Positions 9,047 through 17,379 of a DNA stretch of 36,743 bases are shown here, one piece after another. Each line of letters opens with the position of its first letter. Within the stretch, counting starts at the first letter, position 1. Made by a program: the position numbers and the translations under genes. Where the stretch lies: the NCBI GenBank assembly GCA_021372785.1, contig JAJFTT010000001.1, positions 1 to 36,743 of the forward strand, written 5' to 3'. The stretch comes from Negativicutes bacterium (GTDB taxonomy: Bacteria > Bacillota > JAAYKD01). The notes below the pieces were generated by a model, which saw nothing but the letters and a program-made list of their open reading frames with translations, did no database searches and was not told the DNA's origin.

Positions 9047-9802
9047 TCAGGAAAAGATTCGCACGCTGACCCGCAGCCGGCCTTTCCGGGTTTCCTGCTC
9101 GATTCCATCGTAGAGAAAGCGGCCAAAGCTCCGTACCGAAACGATGCTGCCTGCCGCCGGTGTCGCACTGGTATTTTCGCAGACACGGCTGTTGACAGAG
9201 ACCATCCCTTTGGCAAAAAGTTGCTGACTCTCGCTGCGGGAGAGGTGGTAGACCGCAGCAACCATGGCATCCAGACGTTCGGAGGCGATGACAATTTGAC
9301 TGGGATCGGGGATTTGATTGATAAAATCAGGCGCCGCAGTCAGTGAACAGCGAACCGTAGTGTGTTTTACTTGTTTTAATTCTGCGATGATGTAATCTGC
9401 AATCGAGGCAAGGCAGAAGAGATAGCCACAGTTTTCATGAATGATGATATCTCCTAAGACTTCTCGTTTTAAACCCAGGGCCAGAACAGAGCCGAGGAAA
9501 TCCCGGTGACTGAGTTGATCCGCAAATTTCTGTGAACAAGGGGCAATGCAGATACAGGCAACCGGTGCAATCGAAGGCGCGTCTTCCGGTGCAAACATGC
9601 CAAAACAGGCAACTTTTCGTTCGGCGGCAGCATAACCACCCATTAAGGTAAAGGCAGCCGAATTTTGATCAAACGCGGTCCGAAGCAGCACTTCTTGCTC
9701 GGCGCGGTTTAAAAAATCGGTATAGAGGCCGGTGTCACGCCGAAAGGCGCGGTGAGCCAGCTCCGTAAATCTTTTCATCAAGAGAGTATCGTCTTCTGTC
9801 AT
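9047..9802 (-). CDS. ylmH: YlmH-like S4-domain RNA-binding protein
   Basis: A 251-residue protein of the YlmH (RqcP2) family, which binds ribosomal RNA through an S4 domain. YlmH is reported to act with RqcH in ribosome-associated quality control of stalled 50S-nascent-chain complexes. The family core HRDFLGSVLALGLKRE is at 99-114, followed by LGDI. The S4 domain is at about 177-235, beginning SERLDAMVAAVYHLSR. The ATG at 9802 has AGGAG eight bases upstream. In most Bacillota ylmH lies between sepF/ylmG and divIVA/ileS; here it stands alone beside tRNA genes and a decayed transporter. Family assignment is secure. Confidence 0.9.
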   Translation of the reverse strand: MTEDDTLLMKRFTELAHRAFRRDTGLYTDFLNRAEQEVLLRTAFDQNSAAFTLMGGYAAAERKVACFGMFAPEDAPSIAPVACICIAPCSQKFADQLSHRDFLGSVLALGLKREVLGDIIIHENCGYLFCLASIADYIIAELKQVKHTTVRCSLTAAPDFINQIPDPSQIVIASERLDAMVAAVYHLSRSESQQLFAKGMVSVNSRVCENTSATPAAGSIVSVRSFGRFLYDGIEQETRKGRLRVSVRIFS

Positions 9803-9851
9803 ATCTGCGGCTCCTTCCTGGATTCATTTGCTGCTTTTATCGAGCAGGCCA

Positions 9852-10165
9852 TCAGTGAAAAGCGATATGCAGAATCATCATGATGGCAAAGCCCATCAGG
9901 GCACCCGGCGGGCCAGGGTTGCTGTGCGCCTTGTGTGCTTCCGGGACAAGTTCATCAATGACAACATAGAGCATGGAACCGGCAGCAAAAGCGAGCAGGT
10001 AGGTCATGATACCGCCATGCAGACGGATAAAACAGCGCCGATGAGGGCGGAGATCAGCTCGACCAGGCCGGCTGCGGCTGCGAAGCTGAACGCTCTGCGC
10101 TTGGAGAAACCTTAGCTTTGCAAAGGCAGCGAGACCGTTGCTCCTTCGGTTATGTTTTGCAGCGC
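9852..10165 (-). pseudogene. Remnant of a ZIP-family metal transporter
   Basis: Read on the minus strand, three pieces line up with the C-terminal half of ZupT/ZIP transporters (zinc and other divalent cation uptake). First comes ALQNITEGATVSLPL (from about 10165), then an in-frame TAA at 10112-10114. Next is GFSKRRAF...GLVELISALIGAV. After a frame change near 10018-10030 comes MTYLLAFAAGSMLYVVIDEL and a tail ending HIAFH before TGA at 9852. The ZIP metal-site pattern (LQNIxEG) is still recognisable. I could not find the N-terminal half: 10166-10427 contains only unrecognised sequence. With a stop and a frameshift it cannot make a working protein. Confidence 0.82.
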
Positions 10166-10427
10166 AGATCGGGTATCCATTGAGCAGGTTGAACGAGCGA
10201 GACCCTCTGCCTGGACTATTATTCTCTTTGAGCCGGATTTTTCCTTTGCCGATAAAGCGGCAATCCGGTTATTTAACAAAATTGGCAGCCTGCCAAAGCC
10301 AAGCGGGTTTGGATGGCATTTGTACACAAGCGTGCCGCCGGCCGCGAAAGAGGTTTTACTCCGCAGCGAGCCGAATTAAGAAAGGCTTGCTTTTGCGGGA
10401 AGCGGGCACTCGATTTCAGGCGGTGAA

Positions 10428-10973
10428 TTGAAAAAAGGAAGAACCTCATCCTGCTCAAGGGTACGCTGGGCGCCGGCAAAACGACGACCGGCAGAGCGCT
10501 GCAGCAATTGCTGCCGGGTTGTGTTTTTTTGGATGGCGACCGGTGCTGGGATATGCGGCCTTTTGTGGTCGATGCAAAAACAAAAAAGATGGTTGAACAG
10601 AATATTGATTATCGGCTGAATATTTTCCTGCACGGCTCTGTCTGCCAGAATGTGTTTTTTTGTTGGGCCATGCACGAACAGGCAATTTTGGATTCTCTGC
10701 CGGCAGCATTGAATCCGGCTGATCAGCGGGTTTATCGAGTAAAGCCGTAAAACCCCTTGCTTTAGCTATAGGGAGTGTCAACAATTTTCTTTGGTTTGTT
10801 CGGAACAAGCCCTGAGCAAACGGCTGGAATTGGATGTCGCAGCCGGCCTGCGGGCGGCGGAAGGAACCGCCGGAAGTATTCCCCGGCTGCAGAATGATCA
10901 GCGCATGGCAACGCTGAAGATGGAGACAAGCGAGATCTCTGCTACTCAGGCAGCAGAAAAAATACTTTCCTAA
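10428..10973 (+). pseudogene. Broken P-loop ATPase/kinase-like gene
   Basis: From about 10442 the frame reads NLILLKGTLGAGKTTTGRAL, a Walker A P-loop (GxxGxGKT). FLDGDRCWDM and a coding stretch to RVYRV follow. The frame then meets TAA at 10748 inside a foreign insert of about 48 bp (10741-10788). The protein sequence resumes with LVCSEQALSKRLELDVAAGL and runs to TAA at 10971-10973. Joined across the insert it would be a small nucleoside- or shikimate-kinase-like AAA protein of about 165 residues. The frame also has no usable start codon: TGA at 10424-10426 is the nearest upstream codon of interest, and the TTG at 10428 is out of phase by a small indel. Function of the parent family unknown. 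Confidence 0.8.
10741..10788 (+). mobile_element. Scrap resembling an IS200/IS605-type right end
   Basis: The insert that splits the kinase pseudogene contains an imperfect palindrome, CCCCTTGC-TTT-AGCTATAGGG, followed by AGTGTCAA. From memory this resembles the right ends of TnpB-carrying IS200/IS605 elements: a C-rich/G-rich hairpin followed by GGGAGTGTCA(A/C). No transposase, left end or target duplication is visible, as expected for a family that makes no duplication. It could instead be unrelated insertion debris. Confidence 0.5.
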
Positions 10974-10986
10974 AAAATACTTTCCT
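10957..10986 (+). repeat. 15-bp perfect tandem duplication
   Basis: AAAAAATACTTTCCT occurs twice back to back (10957-10971 and 10972-10986), across the stop codon of the kinase pseudogene. It is probably a replication-slippage product. Confidence 0.9.
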
Positions 10987-11066
10987 GCTTTCATGCCGGT
11001 TCGAGCGAAAAAGGTTCGGTCTGGCAGGTCATGCGGGTTGATTTCTTTTGAGAGGGAGTGATGCAA

Positions 11067-11558
11067 TTGGCCGTTGAACTGAGTCTAGTTAATTCTGCCC
11101 TGTTACAAAAACAAGCAGTCAATGAAATTTTGGGATTGAACCAGGTCACCCGTCAGTATGGCTTGACTTTGAGCCAAAGCCAGGCGGTTGAATTGGTAGA
11201 AACCCGTGCCCTGGCGCTGCGGCAAACCGGACGGATTGAAATCGGCGGCGGTGTCATCGATAAAATGATCAGCGCCTTTGCCGATTCTCCCTTCCTGACC
11301 AGCTATAATTATGCGGAAACGCTCAATGATTTTATCGAGTTGTTTTATTATTTTAAAAACGAAACACTGGAACAGGTCAGTGACGATGATTTAATCCGTT
11401 ACATGAGCAAAGCATTTAACGGTGTCTGCCAGGGTTCACTTGAATTATTGGCCGGACGGGAATTGGTCAGAATGGCACACAATATCCGGTTCGGTCTGGC
11501 TGTGGATTACGAGGAAAAAGAGCAGGCGGAAGAGGAGGAACAGAATGGAGTACGCTGA
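11067..11558 (+). CDS. DUF6323-type uncharacterised protein
   Basis: A 163-residue soluble, acidic, mostly helical protein matching my memory of DUF6323: an N-terminal segment LGLNQVTRQYGLTLSQSQA, then ALRQTGRIEIGGGVIDKMI, then the conserved YNYAETLNDFIELFYYFKNE. No function is established that I know of. The start is uncertain: AGGGAG lies eight bases from TTG (11067) but only two from ATG (11061) and abuts GTG (11058), so I prefer the TTG. It overlaps the next gene by 14 bases, which implies co-translation and probably joint function. The C-terminus is a Glu-rich tail that doubles as the ribosome binding site of the partner. Confidence 0.78.
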   Translation: MAVELSLVNSALLQKQAVNEILGLNQVTRQYGLTLSQSQAVELVETRALALRQTGRIEIGGGVIDKMISAFADSPFLTSYNYAETLNDFIELFYYFKNETLEQVSDDDLIRYMSKAFNGVCQGSLELLAGRELVRMAHNIRFGLAVDYEEKEQAEEEEQNGVR

Positions 11559-12909
11559 ACGGCAGGATGACAGGATACCGGCAAATCCAAAGACCGCATT
11601 CTATCTGCAAAATCTGTTAAACGAAGCCAGTCGCAGGCAAATTCTCAGCGATGCGGAAATAGAAAAAGTGCAAATGGCTTTGCTCAATCTGCTCGCCGCT
11701 AAAATCACGAGCTACACGAGGGACCGCAGCAGTTCGGTTCGCCTGGAGACCGCCGAAACTCTGATGCAGTCGAACCTTTATACGATCGGGTTGTATCTGA
11801 AATCGTTGCCCGGTCCGATGCAAGCGATGCAGGCGCTGCGGCAAACTGAGGTAACAGAACTCTATCGTCTGGGCAGGAAGCGCCTGAATGCAAAAATCAG
11901 CGTGACGAATCATTTCTATCAGATGCTCAAACAAAACAAAATAGAAACAAAACTGGCGATCTATCAGGCTGCTGTGCTGGAGGAAATCCCACAAGCTCTC
12001 AGACTCTATCAGCCGGATTACATGGCCCATGAAATTCCTGCCGCCCCGGATTACCCCTTGGCGCACTCGCCTCTCCATTTGGCAGGAATTGAGTATTTGC
12101 AGGATTATGTGCAGTCGCTTTATTATGAAAATGCGTTTTGCGCTTGCTTTTCTGCTGCCGATCTGCAGGCTTTGTGTTTGGCGAATGATCCAACCTATGA
12201 AGATACTGTATTTAATCTCTTTCAACTCGTTTATCTCACCGCGATTGGCTGTGAACTGTCTCATCTGAATTTCAGGCAGCTGAGAATAAAGAAAGTTGAG
12301 CTGGAAAGCTTAGCCGCTTTCTTGCTGCAGCAAACTGAGGAGCAAATCATCTTGCTCGGCAACGATGCCAGTCAGCAAGTGATCCGACAGTTGAATCTGG
12401 GGGACCGCGCACTGATCCAATATCTGGAGGATCAACTGCCGGCTCTGCTCAAAGAGATTCGCTTGGCTGCGAAAGGCGGCGCTCTTGAACAGCTCTTCCG
12501 CACAGCCGAAGAGCCTACGAAAACAGAGCGGCAGGTCTTCTCTTTTGGTGATAAAATGGAGGATGCCGCATACAGGGCTGTGTTGGAAGAACTGCATTCC
12601 TGCCGCTATTTATCGGATAAATTGGCCATCATTCGGGAAAAATTCCGATCCTTAAGCGATCTGGATGATTTCATACTGGATGGTAATCTGACGGAGCGTG
12701 AAACGCTTGCGGTGTTACAGACGCTGGAACCAATAGAAATTGCCGCTCTGGTCAAGCGGCACTGTGGCTCGGCCGATCCGGAGGCGGAAACGGTCAGTGA
12801 AGCTGAGGATCCGTTCAGAACAGTTTTGCGTCAATTTATCGCGCAGCAATCTGCGGCAGATCGTCAACAGCTGACAAAAATGGTGAATTCCTTACAAATC
12901 GAGTCTTGA
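11545..12909 (+). CDS. DUF6179-type uncharacterised protein
   Basis: A 454-residue soluble protein that resembles DUF6179, which I recall as occurring beside DUF6323 in Clostridia. The N-terminal part (SSSVRLETAETLMQS, YTIGLYLKS) and the long helical middle fit that family. I see no nucleotide-binding, catalytic or membrane motif. The ATG at 11545 lies inside the end of the upstream gene, with GAGGAGGAA just before it, so the frame beginning at 11422 is an upstream extension and not the real start. Function unknown; the strict overlap suggests a two-protein complex. No terminator is evident after it. Confidence 0.75.
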   Translation: MEYAERQDDRIPANPKTAFYLQNLLNEASRRQILSDAEIEKVQMALLNLLAAKITSYTRDRSSSVRLETAETLMQSNLYTIGLYLKSLPGPMQAMQALRQTEVTELYRLGRKRLNAKISVTNHFYQMLKQNKIETKLAIYQAAVLEEIPQALRLYQPDYMAHEIPAAPDYPLAHSPLHLAGIEYLQDYVQSLYYENAFCACFSAADLQALCLANDPTYEDTVFNLFQLVYLTAIGCELSHLNFRQLRIKKVELESLAAFLLQQTEEQIILLGNDASQQVIRQLNLGDRALIQYLEDQLPALLKEIRLAAKGGALEQLFRTAEEPTKTERQVFSFGDKMEDAAYRAVLEELHSCRYLSDKLAIIREKFRSLSDLDDFILDGNLTERETLAVLQTLEPIEIAALVKRHCGSADPEAETVSEAEDPFRTVLRQFIAQQSAADRQQLTKMVNSLQIES

Positions 12910-12970
12910 ATTTCCCACGAACGGTTTTTTTACATTTCATTACACGGGCAGGGTTCACGGGAAGTTATTC

Positions 12971-12999
12971 TTGTTTAAATCAGGGAATCAGGGTATAAT
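12971..12999 (+). promoter_or_regulatory. Promoter for the membrane-protein/effector-binding pair
   Basis: TTGTTT (12971-12976), a 17-bp spacer and consensus TATAAT (12994-12999). The roughly 100-nt leader before the 13108 gene includes an imperfect hairpin (CGGCAGCGAT...ATCGTGCTGCCG) of unknown role. Confidence 0.65.
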
Positions 13000-13107
13000 A
13001 ACGTAACATCAGGTTCGGCAGCGATCGCAAAATCGTGCTGCCGGCGATGGATGAAGTGCTGTCTTTGGCATGTTTCGAGCTAGGATTCACGAAAGGCTGT
13101 GAATTGA

Positions 13108-14151
13108 TTGTATAATACCTACGATGAAATGTTGAAATTGCTGATTCAGTATGACAAAAAACTGATTACCAAAGAAGAATTCGAACAGAAGAAAATCGAT
13201 TTACTGTTGGAAGAAAAGCAGCTGATTCGCAATGAAGATCTGGCAGCACTGCCGGTTTTCCATCCAAACAGCCAAAAAGAAGAAAAAAAGGCGCAGGCCG
13301 CCTTAAAAGTAAAACGTTTGGCCGTTTTGCTGATCTCGATGGTGGTTCTGGGCTGTATTACCGGTTTGCTGTTTATGAATTGGCAAGAGCATCAAAGCAA
13401 TCCGCCGCTGACGGAAGAACCGCAGGTGAATCCAAACGGTTTGCCGGGCTTCTCTCTGGCGTGGACCGATTATTTACACCTGACTCCGGCCGAATTAACA
13501 GGCAAACTGGGCGAGCCGCAGGAAATTTTGGCTGAAGTCAGTAAGCAGGGAGCGGAATCCTATCCGTTGCAAATTTATGTCTATCCGGCAACGGCTGCCC
13601 GTCAGGCGAAATTGAAATTCTTTTTTTGGCAGGATCAGTTGGTCCGGCTGCAGGCGATTGCTCCGGAACAATGGGCTTACACGACGGATCAGGCCATTGC
13701 GCAGGATTTCGGGATTGTACTTTCAGCAACGGCGCAGCTGATTTCGAAGGCGGATGGAGCTCATATCTACCATCGGGTCAGTGATACGGTCGAAGAAATG
13801 GCTATTTATAATATCACGGATGCCGGCGGTTACAACAGTGTCGCTCTGACTTTTCAACAGCGTATTTTTGGCGGTCTGGCTGTGACGAATCCGGACTTTT
13901 ACTGGGCAGGCGCGCAAAACATGGTAAAAGCGGCATTAGCTAGACCGGAAACGGCTGTTTTCAGCACGGACCCACAGGATCACCGCATTTTGGAATATCA
14001 GGGTAAAATTTGGATCACCTCTACCGTAACTTATACGAATTCGGCAGGTGAGAAGATTACCAGTGAATTTGTTGCCCGCTTTCTGCCCGGGGATGCGGAA
14101 AATCCCAATTATCTGGCGATTGACGGCGATGTTTTATACGAATGGTCGTAA
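13108..14151 (+). CDS. Single-pass membrane protein, function unknown
   Basis: 347 residues. The N-terminus (about 5-38: EMLKLLIQYDKKLITKEEFE, then a KK/LL-rich helix) resembles the SHOCT short helical motif. One hydrophobic segment at about 71-90 (LAVLLISMVVLGCITGLLFM) is followed by a roughly 255-residue domain that I do not recognise and that would face outward if the Lys/Arg-rich N-terminal part stays inside. It contains repeated aromatic-rich strands but no clear motif. No ATG precedes the N-terminus; the TTG at 13108 follows GAAAGG by 11 bases, and the next candidate is ATG 13129. The following gene starts 12 bases downstream, so the two probably form one unit. Confidence 0.65.
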   Translation: MYNTYDEMLKLLIQYDKKLITKEEFEQKKIDLLLEEKQLIRNEDLAALPVFHPNSQKEEKKAQAALKVKRLAVLLISMVVLGCITGLLFMNWQEHQSNPPLTEEPQVNPNGLPGFSLAWTDYLHLTPAELTGKLGEPQEILAEVSKQGAESYPLQIYVYPATAARQAKLKFFFWQDQLVRLQAIAPEQWAYTTDQAIAQDFGIVLSATAQLISKADGAHIYHRVSDTVEEMAIYNITDAGGYNSVALTFQQRIFGGLAVTNPDFYWAGAQNMVKAALARPETAVFSTDPQDHRILEYQGKIWITSTVTYTNSAGEKITSEFVARFLPGDAENPNYLAIDGDVLYEWS

Positions 14152-14163
14152 GGAGAGAAGACT

Positions 14164-14712
14164 ATGGGAGCCAAAGTAATTGAATTTGCAATTGTGAAAT
14201 TCAACGCCGCCCGTGTGATCGGTAAAAGCGTGGTGCAAAGTTTAGGGGCGGCGGAAGAGGATCTGACGATTCCGAATTTGTGGGATGCTTTGCTTTCCAG
14301 CGGTAAAATGGGGATCTTATTGGATCTGGACGGTTTGGTGAACGAATGGGACCGCGTTGGCTGGGGCGGGGATGTGGATCCGCAGGGCGGTATTTATACT
14401 TATCTGGCGGGAGTCCTGACCGTGGCGGCTACGCCGGTACCCAAAGGATTTGAATACAGGGATATTCCCGAAGGAATTATGGCTTATGCCCAATTGGAAG
14501 AAACCAGGAAAGACGGCATCAGCGTTACTTCCTGCGCTTCGGAATTGGTCGCCCGTGAAGCAGCACGCTATGGCTATGTTTATGACGGCTCCCGCGGCAG
14601 TTTTGAATTGGAATATTACGCCCGCGCGCGGTATGAAGGGCGCCTGAAGCAGGGGAAGCCGGTCATCCTGGATTATTTCTCCCCGTGTAAAAAAAAAGCT
14701 GAGCGTGCCTGA
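14164..14712 (+). CDS. GyrI-like/effector-binding-domain protein (tentative)
   Basis: A 182-residue soluble protein. Two similar halves and the C-terminal pattern ELEYYARARYEG...VILDYFSPCK resemble stand-alone GyrI-like (AraC/BmrR effector-binding) small-molecule-binding domains, where a Tyr/Glu-rich pocket binds cationic ligands. No DNA-binding domain is present. ATG 14164 has AAGGAG about nine bases upstream. It is placed 12 bases after the membrane protein, so it may sense a ligand related to that protein's outer domain; this is inference. The assignment is by pattern only. Confidence 0.5.
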   Translation: MGAKVIEFAIVKFNAARVIGKSVVQSLGAAEEDLTIPNLWDALLSSGKMGILLDLDGLVNEWDRVGWGGDVDPQGGIYTYLAGVLTVAATPVPKGFEYRDIPEGIMAYAQLEETRKDGISVTSCASELVAREAARYGYVYDGSRGSFELEYYARARYEGRLKQGKPVILDYFSPCKKKAERA

Positions 14713-14742
14713 CTATAGCCGTGATGCCATCTGTCAAACGAC

Positions 14743-14782
14743 AGGATACCCGCTGCGGTATGAGCGGAGCAGGTATCCTTTC
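14743..14782 (+). terminator. Candidate terminator after the effector-binding gene
   Basis: AGGATACC (14743-14750) pairs with GGTATCCT (14772-14779), with an inner GCT/AGC pairing, then TTT. It lies 30 bases past the stop. Confidence 0.55.
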
Positions 14783-14971
14783 CGTATCGCCGCCGGGCAA
14801 TCCGCAGGCGCAGACCGGCAGAAAAAGGAAAAGATTTTAGCGAAGAAGCGGGCAGGAAACACGGCATTTTTTTTTGGGGTGAACGGTTTCTTTCTCCGTC
14901 GTTCTATGATACAATTCAACCATTCGGTCCGCTGGAATCGAAGAGTTGATTGAATTAGTGAGGCTCAAAAC

Positions 14972-15691
14972 ATGATTGGTTTCGGTACAATGGTCAATGC
15001 GGCGGCAGTTATCGTCGGAGGAGTATTGGGTTTATTTTTGAAAGGAGGTCTCAGGCAGCGTTTCCAGGATATCCTGATGCAGGCTCTGGGATTGGCGACA
15101 GTTTTTATTGGTGTTTCCGGCGCCTTGAAAGGGATGCTGGTGCTTGAGAATGGGATCATTACTACAACCGGAACGATGATGATGGTCCTGTCGCTGGTTC
15201 TGGGTGCCCTGCTTGGAGAATGGATTGATCTTGACAGTGCGACGGAACGCTTTGCCGGCTGGTTAAAGCGCAGGACAAAAGCAGAAAATGATTCTTACTT
15301 TATTGATGGTTTTGTCGCCACCTCTTTGACGATCTGTGTGGGAGCCATGGCGATTGTTGGTTCCCTGGAGGATGGTTTGACCGGGAACGCCTCGATGCTT
15401 TATACGAAAGCGATTCTGGATGGCATTATCACCCTGATTTTTGCCTCTGCCTATGGCAAAGGTGCAATCTTTGCCGTGCTGCCGCTGGTTGCGCTGCAGG
15501 GCAGTATTACTGCCTTTGCGCAGCTGCTGCAGCCGATCTTAACGGAGCAAACGATTGCAAATTTTTCCTTTGTTGGTTCCATGCTGATCTTTTGTGTCGG
15601 CTGCAATTTGTTGTTTAAAACCAGGATCAAAGTAGCGAATTTATTGCCGGCTTTATTGATGGTTATAGTCTGCGGGTTTTTCCCATTGTAA
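14972..15691 (+). CDS. DUF554 family integral membrane protein
   Basis: 239 residues with about six to seven hydrophobic segments. The start MIGFGTMVNAAAVIVGGVLG, the GALLGEWIDLD segment and FVATSLTICVGAMAIVGSLE are characteristic of DUF554 (YdfK-like), putative transporters of unknown substrate. Full family length. ATG at 14972 with a weak GTGAGG upstream. The small membrane protein follows after 36 bases and may be co-transcribed. Confidence 0.9.
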   Translation: MIGFGTMVNAAAVIVGGVLGLFLKGGLRQRFQDILMQALGLATVFIGVSGALKGMLVLENGIITTTGTMMMVLSLVLGALLGEWIDLDSATERFAGWLKRRTKAENDSYFIDGFVATSLTICVGAMAIVGSLEDGLTGNASMLYTKAILDGIITLIFASAYGKGAIFAVLPLVALQGSITAFAQLLQPILTEQTIANFSFVGSMLIFCVGCNLLFKTRIKVANLLPALLMVIVCGFFPL

Positions 15692-15727
15692 ACAGGTCAC
15701 TGCGGCAGGATAAGGAGTAAAGGTTGG

Positions 15728-15919
15728 ATGAAAAACTGGATGAAGTACAGTCGTTCGATCGGTTTAATGCTGATTGCCTTATACTTTTTTAGTAAAAATT
15801 ATATCACATATCCTGATTCGGTTGCTATTGCGATCTGTATCAGCGGAGTCATCCTGCTCTTCGTCGGTTTCGTATTTGATAAGAATGTAAAAAACGGCAA
15901 AAAACCGCCGCAGTCATAA
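15728..15919 (+). CDS. Small two-helix membrane protein
   Basis: 63 residues with two hydrophobic segments (about 10-22 and 32-50), short charged ends and a Lys-rich tail. AAGGAG lies ten bases before the ATG, which supports it as a real gene. I recognise no family. It follows the DUF554 gene closely. The gap to the aldo/keto reductase holds a GCCCG/CGGGC hairpin without a T-run. Confidence 0.6.
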   Translation: MKNWMKYSRSIGLMLIALYFFSKNYITYPDSVAIAICISGVILLFVGFVFDKNVKNGKKPPQS

Positions 15920-16014
15920 GGGAATCAATCGGAAAGCCCGCAGAAGAACGGGCGGAACCCAGGCTCCGGGCAGCAATTCCTGGTTAATCTGGTAGATAGG
16001 GAGTGTTAAGCGCT

Positions 16015-17196
16015 GTGCAGTACCGGCAGGATAAAAGCGGCAAAGATATTTCGATACTGGGTTATGGCTGTATGCGGTTCAGCAAGAATCGCCTGGGCGG
16101 GATTGACCTCGCCAAGACGGAGCGGGAGATCATGGCGGCTGTTGCCGCCGGGGTTAATTATTTTGATACGGCTTACGTTTATCCGGGCAGTGAAGCGGCG
16201 CTGGGAGAGATCCTGCAGAAAAATCAGTGCCGGGACAGCGTGAAGATTGCCACGAAATTACCGCATTATCTGGTGAAGTCGCGTGACAGCATGGAAAAAC
16301 ATTTTCAGGAACAATTGAACCGTTTACGCACGGATCATATTGATTATTACCTGATGCATATGCTGACGGATGTAAATACTTGGCAGCGGTTAACCGCCAT
16401 TGGCGCCGCCGAGTGGATTGCAGAAAAGAAAGCCAGCGGCCAGATCGGGCAGATTGGTTTTTCTTATCACGGCAATTCCACGATGTTTTTACAGCTGCTG
16501 GATGCTTATGATTGGGATTTTTGTCAAATCCAATATAACTATATCGACGAATTCAGCCAGGCCGGCAAACAAGGATTGCAGGCTGCAAACCGAAAAGCAA
16601 TTCCGGTGATCATTATGGAACCGCTGCGCGGCGGCCGCCTGGTTGGTTTGCTGCCGGCAGAAGCGAAGGCTGTTTTTGCTGCGGAGAGCAGAAAACGCAG
16701 CCCGGCGGAATGGGCCTTGCGCTGGTTGTGGGATCAGGCCGAAGTAACTTGCGTCTTGTCCGGTATGAATTCCCTGGAGATGGTGACGGAAAATCTGCGG
16801 GTCGCTGCAGAAGCGCGGCCGGGCGAGTTTACGGAAAAAGAGTTTCAGCTGATCGAGCAGGTAAAAACCATCATCAACAGCCGGACCAAAGTCGGCTGCA
16901 CCGGCTGCGGCTATTGCATGCCTTGTCCGCAGGGAGTGGATATACCGGGAACCTTTCGCTGTTGGAATGCAATGTATACGGAAAATAAACAGAGCGGCAG
17001 AAACGATTATCTGATGAGTACTGTCCTGCGGGCCAAAGCCAGCGGCGCGTCTCATTGCATTGGCTGCGGCAAATGCGAACCGCACTGTCCGCAGGCGATT
17101 CCCATCCGTAAGGAACTGAAAAATGCCGCCGCGGATCTGGAAACAATCCGCTATAAGGCGGCCGAAAAAGCGGTCTCTTGGTTTCGGCTTTGGTAA
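16015..17196 (+). CDS. Aldo/keto reductase with C-terminal 2x[4Fe-4S] domain
   Basis: 393 residues: an NAD(P)H-type aldo/keto reductase barrel plus a ferredoxin-like tail, a clostridial combination presumed to be an oxidoreductase of unknown substrate. The AKR tetrad is visible as Asp51 and Tyr56 (FDTAYVYPG), Lys81 (ATK) and His115 (LMH). The tail has two four-cysteine clusters, C295/298/301/304 followed by P and C348/351/354/358 followed by P, the pattern of two [4Fe-4S] clusters. I place the start at GTG 16015 (protein MQYRQDKSG, the usual N-terminus of this family), with AGGGAG 11 bases upstream. The GTG at 16003 overlaps that ribosome binding site. Confidence 0.92.
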   Translation: MQYRQDKSGKDISILGYGCMRFSKNRLGGIDLAKTEREIMAAVAAGVNYFDTAYVYPGSEAALGEILQKNQCRDSVKIATKLPHYLVKSRDSMEKHFQEQLNRLRTDHIDYYLMHMLTDVNTWQRLTAIGAAEWIAEKKASGQIGQIGFSYHGNSTMFLQLLDAYDWDFCQIQYNYIDEFSQAGKQGLQAANRKAIPVIIMEPLRGGRLVGLLPAEAKAVFAAESRKRSPAEWALRWLWDQAEVTCVLSGMNSLEMVTENLRVAAEARPGEFTEKEFQLIEQVKTIINSRTKVGCTGCGYCMPCPQGVDIPGTFRCWNAMYTENKQSGRNDYLMSTVLRAKASGASHCIGCGKCEPHCPQAIPIRKELKNAAADLETIRYKAAEKAVSWFRLW

Positions 17197-17209
17197 GCAG
17201 ATAGTTCGG

Positions 17210-17246
17210 ACAAACAGGCGTCGCAAGCGGCGCCTGTTTGTTGTTA
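17210..17246 (+). terminator. Intrinsic terminator after the aldo/keto reductase
   Basis: A perfect 11-bp stem, ACAAACAGGCG (17210-17220) with CGCCTGTTTGT (17231-17241) and a 10-nt loop, continuing into TGTT. It lies 13 bases past the stop. Confidence 0.8.
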
Positions 17247-17379
17247 ACAAGTCAGCGGCGATTGGCTGCTGACAGCGGTCAGAGGAACAGCGGATTCGTT
17301 TTGCCAAAGGTGAGCAAAGCAAAGGAATACCGGCTCCGTTTCGCGAAAAAGAAAAAAAAGAGGAAAAGGAGTGACCGCT

